From positions 1,178,001 to 1,242,000 of the forward strand of contig NZ_AFEJ02000001.1 in NCBI RefSeq assembly GCF_000238775.2: a DNA stretch of 64,000 nt, written 5' to 3'. The notes under the pieces were generated by a model that was given only the letters and a program-made list of their open reading frames with translations, searched no databases and was not told the DNA's origin. The position numbers and the translations under genes are program-made. Source of the DNA: Acaryochloris sp. CCMEE 5410. GTDB taxonomy: Bacteria > Cyanobacteriota > Cyanobacteriia > Thermosynechococcales > Thermosynechococcaceae. The first letter of the stretch is position 1. The number at the start of each line of letters is the position of its first letter. Shown here one piece after another: positions 37,095 through 44,746 of the stretch.

Positions 37095-38075
37095 CTAGCT
37101 AGCTAAGTATTCCTGAAAATCTTCGCTGTGATGTTGACGAATATGATCTAAGGCTTGATTGATGAGCCGTCTAATCCGCTCACGACTTAAATTGAGTCGA
37201 TCGCCAATTTTTGCAAAAGATAATGGCTCCCCATCCCCTAGACCAAAGCGCAACGTTAGCACATCCTGCTGCAACGGAGACAACTCTGCAAAGACAGCTT
37301 GAATATCCTGAATTAAAGCATTCTGAGTGACGTAATCATCAGGTGAAATCGATGTTTCATCCTCCAGCAGATCCATAAGCGCTGTGTCCTGCTGATCACC
37401 CATCCGTATGTCCAAAGACAGGGTTCGGCGAGAAAGCTTGAGATATCTTTTGACTTTCTCAGTTTCCATCTTTAACTGAACCGCAAGTTCATGGGGAGTG
37501 GCTTGCCGTCCCAACTGTTGGGCAAGAATCCGTTGATGTTTTTTGATCTTGTTGAGCTGTTCAACAATATGAACAGGAAGACGAATGGTACGAGACTGCT
37601 GTGCGATCGCACGAGTCATGGCTTGACGGATCCACCAATACGCATAGGTAGAAAATCGATAGCCTTTAGACGGGTCAAACTTATCCACGCCGCGTTCTAA
37701 TCCCAAGCTGCCCTCTTGAATTAAATCGAGCAGTTCCATATTGCGTCGCAGGTATTGTTTAGCAACGGAAACAACCAGCCGTAAATTTGCCTGAATCATC
37801 TTGTTCTTAGCGCGTTGACCTTGGACCAAAGCCTGCTCCAATTCAGATTCGGTTAGCTCAACGGCCTGCGCCCAATCTGCTTGAGAGATGGACGTTGGGT
37901 TAATTTCTTCCAGCTCAACTTTACGAGCCAACAGCATCTTCATCTGCTGCACCTGCTTACCATACAGCACCTCTTGCTCATGGGTGAGCAGCGGAATTCG
38001 ACCGATTTCATGAAGATAGTTACGAACCAAGTCCGTTGTTGCCCGGTCGGCCTGGTATTTTCGAGTACTTTGCAT
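37095..38075 (-). CDS. Group 2 sigma-70 factor (RpoD/SigA-like)
   Basis: A 326-aa sigma factor without the long region 1.1 of RpoD. Region 1.2 starts TTDLVRNYLHEIGRIPLLTHEQE, region 2 is NLRLVVSVAKQYLRRNMELLDLIQEGSLGLERGVDKFDPSKGYRFSTYAYWWIRQAM, region 3 follows, and region 4 has SFAKIGDRLNLSRERIRRLINQAL as the -35-binding HTH. Group 2 sigmas steer RNA polymerase to stress, light or nutrient promoters. The ATG at 38075 is chosen for its AAAGGA at 9-nt spacing; an upstream GTG would add nine residues. Which cyanobacterial Sig class it is cannot be told by eye. Confidence 0.93.
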   Translation of the reverse strand: MQSTRKYQADRATTDLVRNYLHEIGRIPLLTHEQEVLYGKQVQQMKMLLARKVELEEINPTSISQADWAQAVELTESELEQALVQGQRAKNKMIQANLRLVVSVAKQYLRRNMELLDLIQEGSLGLERGVDKFDPSKGYRFSTYAYWWIRQAMTRAIAQQSRTIRLPVHIVEQLNKIKKHQRILAQQLGRQATPHELAVQLKMETEKVKRYLKLSRRTLSLDIRMGDQQDTALMDLLEDETSISPDDYVTQNALIQDIQAVFAELSPLQQDVLTLRFGLGDGEPLSFAKIGDRLNLSRERIRRLINQALDHIRQHHSEDFQEYLAS

Positions 38076-38185
38076 CAATCTCAATCCTTTATCTGTGATC
38101 ACCCGTCTGCACCTAGTTCTGCAGTTGCCTCGACCAACCTACTATGGGCCAGTCGGCCAGACATCTATCCGAAGAAGGATTGATA

Positions 38186-39326
38186 CCAAATCCGATTTAT
38201 ATAACTCCGATATAATGCATAATTAGAGAATGCCAAGAAAACTATATCTCGAACCCCATTTTTCGCCTGACGAGCTGAAGTCTCATTATCGAGCCAGCCA
38301 AGACCCAGTAGAATCGCGCCGCTGGCATCTGCTGTGGCTCGTCAGTGAGCAAACAACGCTAACTCAAGCAGCCCAAGTGGTCGGTCTCAACTACGATTAC
38401 GCTCGAGAAATCGTCAGGGAGTATAACCACAATGGCGCCCATGGGTTACGCAACCGACGCAAAGATAAGCGACCTCATCAATCTCGCAGTCTTCTGACTC
38501 AAGACCAATGTGCACAATTGTTGACTCGTCTACAAACCCCACCCGCCGACGGTGGTCTATGGAACGGCCCCAAAGTAGCCCAGGTCATCGCTCAGATGAC
38601 AGGAGTCGATAAGGTTTGGCCCCAACGCGGTTGGGACTATCTCAAGCGATTGGAGCAGTCCCTGCAATGCCCACGTCCTCACCACCGTAAAGGTGAACCA
38701 GAGGCCCAAGCCGCTTTTAAAAAACTGCCTAAGTACAAAGCAGAATTGGAGCGACGCTACCCTAATGCTCAGGTCGAAGTTTGGTCCTTGGATGAACATC
38801 GTTTAGGCCTTAAACCCATTATTCGAAAGATTTGGGCGCCTGTGGGTCAGCGTCCAATTGCTGAGGTGGACCATCGCTATGAATGGACCTATCTGTATGG
38901 ATTCGTTCATCCCGCAACTGGCAATACCGAATGGTTCATTCTGCCTCGGGTCAATGGAGAATGGTTTAATCAAGCCCTACAAAGCTTTGCTCAGCAAGTT
39001 GGAGCGGGAAAGCACAAACAGATTCTTCTCGTTCTCGATGGAGCCGGATGGCATACCTGTAAAAATCTGGTGGTACCTAAAGGCATTCATCTGAAGGTTT
39101 TACCCCCCTATTCTCCAGAGCTACAGCCCGCTGAACGGTTGTGGCGGCTAGCGGATGAACCACTGGCCAATCGATGCTTTGAGACCCTGGATGAGTTGGA
39201 AGATGTGCTCGAGCAGCGCTGTCGAACTTTAATGACAATGCAATCAGACATTCAAGCTCTCACTCACTACCATTGGTGGCCAGCTTGACAGATAAGATAT
39301 TTCGGGGGTTAATGAGTCGGATTTGG
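38186..39326 (+). mobile_element. IS630-family element, 1141 bp, apparently intact
   Basis: The ends are inverted repeats starting CCAAATCCGA on both sides, flanked by TA at 38184-38185 and 39327-39328. It lies in the gap between the divergent sigma-factor and histidine-kinase genes, so no gene is cut, but promoters of either may be affected. Its transposase gene is uninterrupted, unlike the other three elements in the window. Confidence 0.88.
38230..39288 (+). CDS. IS630-family transposase, intact
   Basis: A 352-aa transposase. The N-terminal HTH region includes TLTQAAQVVGLNYDYAREIVREY, followed by a winged-helix-type region (DGGLWNGPKVAQVIAQMTG). The DDE catalytic residues are in VEVWSLDEHRLGLKP, ILLVLDGAGWHTC and LPPYSPELQPAERLW. 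All in one frame with an ATG start 45 bp inside the left end. It should be active; it is a different subgroup from the broken IS630 at 25.7 kb. Confidence 0.93.
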   Translation: MPRKLYLEPHFSPDELKSHYRASQDPVESRRWHLLWLVSEQTTLTQAAQVVGLNYDYAREIVREYNHNGAHGLRNRRKDKRPHQSRSLLTQDQCAQLLTRLQTPPADGGLWNGPKVAQVIAQMTGVDKVWPQRGWDYLKRLEQSLQCPRPHHRKGEPEAQAAFKKLPKYKAELERRYPNAQVEVWSLDEHRLGLKPIIRKIWAPVGQRPIAEVDHRYEWTYLYGFVHPATGNTEWFILPRVNGEWFNQALQSFAQQVGAGKHKQILLVLDGAGWHTCKNLVVPKGIHLKVLPPYSPELQPAERLWRLADEPLANRCFETLDELEDVLEQRCRTLMTMQSDIQALTHYHWWPA

Positions 39327-39455
39327 TATGACTCTCCTCAAACAGCCTCAATTGGGCGCCAAGTAGACGATCTCTGAATCCAGATATCCCTATCAAGAAA
39401 CACTCTTTCTGCCCAAGGACAGATGACAAGCCATTGCCTCCTTGCCGAAGATGCT

Positions 39456-39514
39456 AGAAGCCCATCTGAATCTCTCTAACAACCGGAGGTTTGGTTGTTG
39501 GGATGTAGGCTTCT
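39456..39514. repeat. Nested inverted repeat upstream of the histidine kinase
   Basis: Outer arms AGAAGCC (39456-39462) and GGCTTCT (39508-39514) enclose inner arms AACAACC (39478-39484) and GGTTGTT (39493-39499). It ends 14 bp before the kinase ATG, without a T run, so it may be a leader hairpin or operator. The loop contains GGAGG, a possible ribosome-binding element. Confidence 0.45.
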
Positions 39515-39528
39515 TACGCACTGAATGA

Positions 39529-41385
39529 ATGAAACTTAAGACCAAGATCTTGTTGGGATATGGTGCGGTGCTCACCTTAGTGATATTTGTCGGCACCTGG
39601 GGCATCATTAACCTCCGTCGTTTGGGTCTAGCCAGTGATGCGATCTTGCAAGAAAACTACCGCAGCATTGTAGCAGCGGGGGAGATGATCGCTGCATTAG
39701 AACGACAAGACAGCGCCAGCCTATTAGTCATCCTCCGCAATGAAAAGGCAGGACAGCAGCAATTTCGTCAATATGAAATCCAATTTTTACAGTGGCTGGG
39801 GCGGGCCAAAGATAACATTACGATTTCTAGTGAACAGCAACTTCTGACGGCCATTGAAACGGAATATCAAAACTATTTAGTGGCTTTTGCCAACCTGCCA
39901 GACGCCTCTGAACCCTCTCCCGCAGACAACACCCGCTACTATTACCAGACGTTACTCCCCCAGTTTCGTAGAGTCTATACCAAGAGTAATGACCTCAAAA
40001 GTTTAAACCAAAACACCATGGTGGCAGCGTCTCAGCAAGCGCAATCCATTGCCACCCAAGCCACTGGGTCGATGATCCTTGTGGGAACTATCGCGGCTGC
40101 TTTAGGACTAGGCTTCAGTCTTATTCTCTCCGATCGCATTACCCATCCCTTGCGACTGATGATAGGAGCCACCCACCAGATTGCAGAGGGAGACTATGAC
40201 ATTACCATTCCGGTTCAAACCCGAGATGAAGTGGGCCAACTGGCTCAAGAAATCACAGTTATGGGTCGCAAGCTCAAAGCCTTTCACCGACTGAACGTTG
40301 GCAAGGTGATTGCTGAACGGCGACGCAATGACGCCATTATTCACAGTATTGCCGATGGACTAGTGGTTATAGACGACGCATTTCAGGTGATTGCGATTAA
40401 TCCCATCGCGGCTCGTATCCTGAACGTTGTGCCAGAACAAGCGCGGGGAAGCTCTTTCCGCGCCCTTGTCCAAAATGAGGACCTATGCGAATACATGCAG
40501 ACGACATTATCGACCGGTCATCCGCCCGAATTAGATCCATCTCAAGCGATTTTGGAGCGCCATCAAAATCAACAAGACCAGTATTATCAATTTGCGATTA
40601 CCCCGGTCACCACAGAGGGTAACGAAAAGTTGGGGGTCATTTTACTGCTACAGGATATTACTCGACTGAAAGAAGTGGATCGCCTGAAAAGCGAGTTTGT
40701 GGCGACCGCCTCCCACGAATTACGAACACCCCTGACAGGCATGAGTATGAGTATGGGGTTATTGTTGGAAACCGCTCAAGAGAAACTATCTGAGTCAGAA
40801 CTAGAACTGCTGCAGACCGCTGAAAGTGATGTTCAGCGACTCCGAGCCCTAGTCAATGACCTCTTGGATTTATCGAAAATTGAGTCTGGCAAAATCAGGT
40901 TAGACATTGCACCAGTCGAAGTATCTCTATTGATTGAGAAAGCCCTCTCAGCCTTCAAAATCCAAGCCCAAAAGCAAGGGGTGGAGCTGATGCCTATCCT
41001 GCCTGATGGCCTTCCCCTCGTTAGAGCTGATGCCAATAAAATCACTTGGGTGCTTACCAATCTGATTGCCAATGCTCTCCGCTATACCGAAAGAGGGGGA
41101 AAGATTGAGGTCATAGTCTCTCCTCGGATAGATGTCCTCCATCTCTCTGTTCGAGATGATGGAGCTGGCATCCCCTTAGGGTATCAAGCCAAAATTTTCG
41201 ACAAATTTGTCCAAGTAGAAACCGAAAAAGATATAGGAGGCAGCGGCTTGGGACTTGCCATTTGCAAAGAGATCGTTAAAGCCAATGACGGATCGATTTG
41301 GGTGGAGTCAACGCCAGGACAAGGCAGCACATTCACCTTTACCTTACCCATCGCCCATCGTTCTTCATCTTCAATAGGAGTGTAA
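39529..41385 (+). CDS. Membrane sensor histidine kinase (HAMP-PAS-HisKA-HATPase)
   Basis: A 618-aa kinase. A membrane helix near 7-27 and another near 181-201 bracket a helical sensory region; HAMP follows (about 201-255), then a PAS domain (about 265-380), HisKA with phospho-acceptor H396 in SHELRTP, and an ATPase with N511 (N box), DDGAG (543-547) and GSGLGL (571-576). It should autophosphorylate and pass phosphate to the receiver 4 bp downstream. The downstream potassium uptake genes suggest it senses osmotic or ionic conditions, but that is inferred from context only. Confidence 0.95.
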   Translation: MKLKTKILLGYGAVLTLVIFVGTWGIINLRRLGLASDAILQENYRSIVAAGEMIAALERQDSASLLVILRNEKAGQQQFRQYEIQFLQWLGRAKDNITISSEQQLLTAIETEYQNYLVAFANLPDASEPSPADNTRYYYQTLLPQFRRVYTKSNDLKSLNQNTMVAASQQAQSIATQATGSMILVGTIAAALGLGFSLILSDRITHPLRLMIGATHQIAEGDYDITIPVQTRDEVGQLAQEITVMGRKLKAFHRLNVGKVIAERRRNDAIIHSIADGLVVIDDAFQVIAINPIAARILNVVPEQARGSSFRALVQNEDLCEYMQTTLSTGHPPELDPSQAILERHQNQQDQYYQFAITPVTTEGNEKLGVILLLQDITRLKEVDRLKSEFVATASHELRTPLTGMSMSMGLLLETAQEKLSESELELLQTAESDVQRLRALVNDLLDLSKIESGKIRLDIAPVEVSLLIEKALSAFKIQAQKQGVELMPILPDGLPLVRADANKITWVLTNLIANALRYTERGGKIEVIVSPRIDVLHLSVRDDGAGIPLGYQAKIFDKFVQVETEKDIGGSGLGLAICKEIVKANDGSIWVESTPGQGSTFTFTLPIAHRSSSSIGV

Positions 41386-41389
41386 CTGG

Positions 41390-42046
41390 ATGTCTAAACC
41401 CAAAATATTGGTGGTGGATGACGAGAAGAGTATCCGGCTAACCATTGCTCAGTCCCTAGAACCCCAAGGATATAGCGTTGACACAGCAGTCAATGGCCAT
41501 GATGCCCTAGATCAACTGCAAAAAGAGACCTTTGATTTGCTCCTCACGGATTTAAAGATGCCAGGAATGGAGGGCACAACGTTAATCGAAGAGGCTATCC
41601 AGCTCCAGGCCGACCTGCAAATTATCGTCATCTCCGCCCATGGCACGGTGGACAATGCTGTAGAGGTGATGAAGCTCGGTGCAGTTGACTTTATTCAAAA
41701 ACCCTTCACCCCTAATGAAATTCGCGAACTCGTAAAGCAGGTGCTAGACCGTAAAACCAGAGCGGAAGATGCTTCTAGCTTCGACAGCCTGATGGAGTCT
41801 GCTAAATACCAAGCCAGTCAACGCCAATTAGAGGATGCGATCGCAACCGTAAAAGAAGCCATCGGGGTTGACCCATCTCAGCCCTCCGCCTTTGTCTTAC
41901 TCGGACAACTCCAGGAATCCCTCGGCGATCGCTTAGAAGGCATCAAAAACTACCGAGTTGCCTTGGACCTCGATCCCACCCACCAGGACGCGCAAAAAAA
42001 TCTGGATCGGGCTACCACATCCACCTTCAGACCTTCCCTCAGTTAA
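41390..42046 (+). CDS. Response regulator with C-terminal TPR-like repeats
   Basis: A 218-aa protein. Residues 1-125 are a receiver domain with D10-D11, phospho-acceptor D54 (LLLTDLKMP) and the conserved Lys in IQKPF. Residues about 135-212 are TPR-like helices ([25 protein letters not shown] and [19 protein letters not shown]). There is no DNA-binding domain, so output is probably through protein contact. AGGAG lies 10 nt before the ATG, and the gene is 4 bp from the kinase stop codon. It is the likely partner of that kinase. Confidence 0.93.
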   Translation: MSKPKILVVDDEKSIRLTIAQSLEPQGYSVDTAVNGHDALDQLQKETFDLLLTDLKMPGMEGTTLIEEAIQLQADLQIIVISAHGTVDNAVEVMKLGAVDFIQKPFTPNEIRELVKQVLDRKTRAEDASSFDSLMESAKYQASQRQLEDAIATVKEAIGVDPSQPSAFVLLGQLQESLGDRLEGIKNYRVALDLDPTHQDAQKNLDRATTSTFRPSLS

Positions 42047-42083
42047 ACCCTAGATCTTTCATTTCTGTTGATTCAATCTCCCC

Positions 42084-42506
42084 ATGACAAATTCTCAATA
42101 CATTGTCATCGTTGGCTGTGGCCGTCTTGGCTCTATCCTTGCCAATCGCTTAAGTAGTGACGGAAATAGCATCGTAGTGATCGACCAAGACGAACAGCAT
42201 TTTTCCAAACTATCCACGGCTTTTAGTGGCTTTCGGGTGGTCGGTGATGCGGTGGAGTCAGCGATCCTAAAGCGCGCCAAAACCGACCAAGCCGACTGTT
42301 TTTTTGCCGTCACCGACCAAGATAATATCAACTTAATGGTGGCTCAAATCGCTAAAGAGATTTTTCAAGTTCCGACAGTGCTGGCTCGGGTGTATGACCC
42401 CGCTCGGGAGCAAAGTTACCGGGACCTGGGCATCACAACGATTAGCCCTACCCAACTATCCGCCCAGGCATTTTTGGACAACCTCAAGCAAGGGGTGCAG
42501 GTATGA
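42084..42506 (+). CDS. TrkA-N (RCK) potassium-regulatory protein, short form
   Basis: A 140-aa NAD-binding RCK domain: VIVGCGRLGSILANRL is the dinucleotide-binding loop and IVVIDQDEQHF the acidic beta-2 end. It lacks an RCK-C domain. Such subunits gate Trk/Ktr potassium channels through bound NAD or ATP. The stop overlaps the next gene's start (ATGA at 42503-42506), so it is translationally coupled to a second RCK protein, and they probably form a mixed gating ring. Confidence 0.9.
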   Translation: MTNSQYIVIVGCGRLGSILANRLSSDGNSIVVIDQDEQHFSKLSTAFSGFRVVGDAVESAILKRAKTDQADCFFAVTDQDNINLMVAQIAKEIFQVPTVLARVYDPAREQSYRDLGITTISPTQLSAQAFLDNLKQGVQV

Positions 42507-43168
42507 AGCTAATCCTAATCGGTAGCGGCAAACTCGCCTACTTTTTAACCCGACAATTTGCCAGTAAAGGCTACGAACTTACTTTAATTTGCTCGGATAG
42601 AGAGGATGCCCTCAACCTTTCCCGCCAGTTTAAAGCCACCGTCATTCTCGGAGATGGAAGCGATCCAGCCGTTCTCCAGGATGCAGAAGCTTACAGGGCT
42701 GATATTTTGCTGGCTTTGACCTCTCAAGACCAGGATAATTTGGTGGCTTGCCAAATCGCCCAACAGCAATTCGGCATCACCGAAACGCTAGCCATTGTCA
42801 ACGATCCAGACAACCTGGATATCTTTGAAAAGCTAGGGGTCACCATTGCCTTCTCCGCCACCGAGATCATTGCCCATCTGCTAGAACAGCATTTGGAATT
42901 TGAAAATATTAAAAATATTACGCCTGTCGCGGCAGGAGACATCAACGTTATGGAAGTGACCCTTACGAACGATAGCCCTGCGGTGGGCAAAACTCTGCAA
43001 GAGCTGGAAGTTTCCAGCCAAGCCCAGATTACCTGTATTGTCCGTAACCAATACATCACTATGCCCAAGCGATGGACGCGATTACAAACCGCGGATCACC
43101 TGATTGTGGTGAGTCGCCCCGAATATGCTGGGCAGTTTCTGAGAGTGTTAACGGGTAAAGAAGCCTAA
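42503..43168 (+). CDS. TrkA-family (RCK N+C) potassium-regulatory protein
   Basis: A 221-aa protein with TrkA-N (LILIGSGKLAYFLTRQF, about 1-120) and TrkA-C (about 135-221: VMEVTLTNDSPAVGKTLQELEV and DHLIVVSRPEYAG). The short ligand-binding TrkA-C module typically senses nucleotides or ions. Its ATG overlaps the stop codon of the short RCK gene, and TrkH starts 6 bp after its end. It is a likely cytosolic gating subunit of the adjacent channel. Confidence 0.92.
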   Translation: MKLILIGSGKLAYFLTRQFASKGYELTLICSDREDALNLSRQFKATVILGDGSDPAVLQDAEAYRADILLALTSQDQDNLVACQIAQQQFGITETLAIVNDPDNLDIFEKLGVTIAFSATEIIAHLLEQHLEFENIKNITPVAAGDINVMEVTLTNDSPAVGKTLQELEVSSQAQITCIVRNQYITMPKRWTRLQTADHLIVVSRPEYAGQFLRVLTGKEA

Positions 43169-43174
43169 TCCAAA

Positions 43175-44644
43175 ATGCAAAAATACCTTGTTCAGCGTTA
43201 TCGAGCTATTCTCGGCTATACCGGGCTGATTTGTTTGATCTCCGGTCTGACGATTTTGGCCCCCCTATTGGTCCTGCCCGTATACCCTGAAGAGATGCTC
43301 TTTGCCTGGGGCTATCTATTACCTGGCCTAACTTTAACCCTCGTGGGGGCTTTGGGGTGGAGGAGCTTAGCACCAAAATCTGCCTTCAGTTTAACCCTGC
43401 CAGAAGGTGCGGTGATTGTGGTTTTAGCTTGGGTGATTTCCATCCTCACCAGTACTTTTCCTCTGATGGCCACGGCAGGACTGACCTTTACCCAAGCGGT
43501 GTTTGAGGCTACTAGTGGATGGACGACCACGGGCTTATCCGTGGTGGATGTGGAACAAGCTACCCACCTCACCTTGCTGTTTCGCAGTGTGATTGAACTA
43601 GTGGGAGGAGCGGGCCTAGCCATTGTCACCCTCAGTGCCCTTGCCGGACCCGTAGGTGCCAGCCTCCCCGCTGCCGAAGGTCGGACCGAGCAACTGGCCC
43701 CCAATGTGCGTCGCTCTGCCAAATTGGTATTAACGATTTACTCCGGCTATGTCGCGGTTGGCGTTGTAGCTCTACGTCTAGCGGGGATGGGCTGGTTTGA
43801 TGCAGTGAATCATTCTTTTGCCGCCTTATCTACTGGGGGCTTTTCGACTCGGGCGGATTCAATTGGCTATTGGAATAGCCCTGCTATTGAAGCGGTAACC
43901 ATTGTGCTGATGCTAGGGGGCACCTTGAATTTCGTCACCAGTTACCTCCTATTGACAGGGCGGTTCCAGGCCGTCCGCAAGAACGGTGAAATTCGATTAC
44001 AGGCCCTCCTGATTCCGGCTTCAACGGCCCTGCTCTTTTTCGGCGTCACGACTCCCTTGTATCCTGCTGCAAGCAAAGCGTTTCGGGTGGCCCTATTTGA
44101 GATGGTATCGGCCTTATCCACCACAGGATTTTCTACGGTAGGGTATGCCGATTGGAGCAGCCTAGGCTGGCTGTTGATGATCGCTTTAATGCTCATTGGG
44201 GGTGGGGCAGGGTCCACGGCAGGGGGAATTAAGCAATATCGCATCTATATCCTCTATCGCGCGCTGCTGTGGGAGGTTAAACGGATGATGCTTCCCCAAC
44301 GGGCAGTCACCGAACCCCGAGCTTGGCAGGGCGAAAACCAACACTTTCTCAGTGATGCCTTAATCCGCCAAGTTAGCGTCCTGGTATTTTTCTATTTGCT
44401 GATATTTGGGGTAGGCAGTTGCGTGACCGTTGCCTACGGCTATCCGTTGCCCGATAGTTTATTTGAGTTTGCCAGTACCCTCAGCACCGTCGGCCTATCC
44501 GTGGGCGTCACCGCTGCCGATGCTCCTACAGGCTTACTGTGGACCCAAACAGCGGGGATGTTTCTAGGACGGTTAGAATTTTTCACTATCTTTATCGGCT
44601 GTATACGGCTCTTCCGAGATATGCCAGCGCTATTGCGTTTTTAG
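43175..44644 (+). CDS. TrkH/KtrB-family potassium uptake channel subunit
   Basis: A 489-aa membrane protein. The four pore-loop signatures are visible: TTTG (117-120), STGGF (219-223), STTGF (315-319) and STVGL (437-441), each with the filter glycine. About eight to ten membrane helices flank them. Together with the two RCK proteins it forms a Trk/Ktr-type potassium uptake system; TrkH versus KtrB cannot be settled by eye. Last clear gene of the probable kinase-receiver-TrkA-TrkA-TrkH operon. Confidence 0.95.
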   Translation: MQKYLVQRYRAILGYTGLICLISGLTILAPLLVLPVYPEEMLFAWGYLLPGLTLTLVGALGWRSLAPKSAFSLTLPEGAVIVVLAWVISILTSTFPLMATAGLTFTQAVFEATSGWTTTGLSVVDVEQATHLTLLFRSVIELVGGAGLAIVTLSALAGPVGASLPAAEGRTEQLAPNVRRSAKLVLTIYSGYVAVGVVALRLAGMGWFDAVNHSFAALSTGGFSTRADSIGYWNSPAIEAVTIVLMLGGTLNFVTSYLLLTGRFQAVRKNGEIRLQALLIPASTALLFFGVTTPLYPAASKAFRVALFEMVSALSTTGFSTVGYADWSSLGWLLMIALMLIGGGAGSTAGGIKQYRIYILYRALLWEVKRMMLPQRAVTEPRAWQGENQHFLSDALIRQVSVLVFFYLLIFGVGSCVTVAYGYPLPDSLFEFASTLSTVGLSVGVTAADAPTGLLWTQTAGMFLGRLEFFTIFIGCIRLFRDMPALLRF

Positions 44645-44746
44645 CGACCGTCATCATTTCGGAATGGTTCGAGAGGCTAAGCTAAAGATCTCGCCAACCG
44701 TTTGGATTGATCCAGAAAAGCACAACCAAGATTGGGACAGGTTTTG

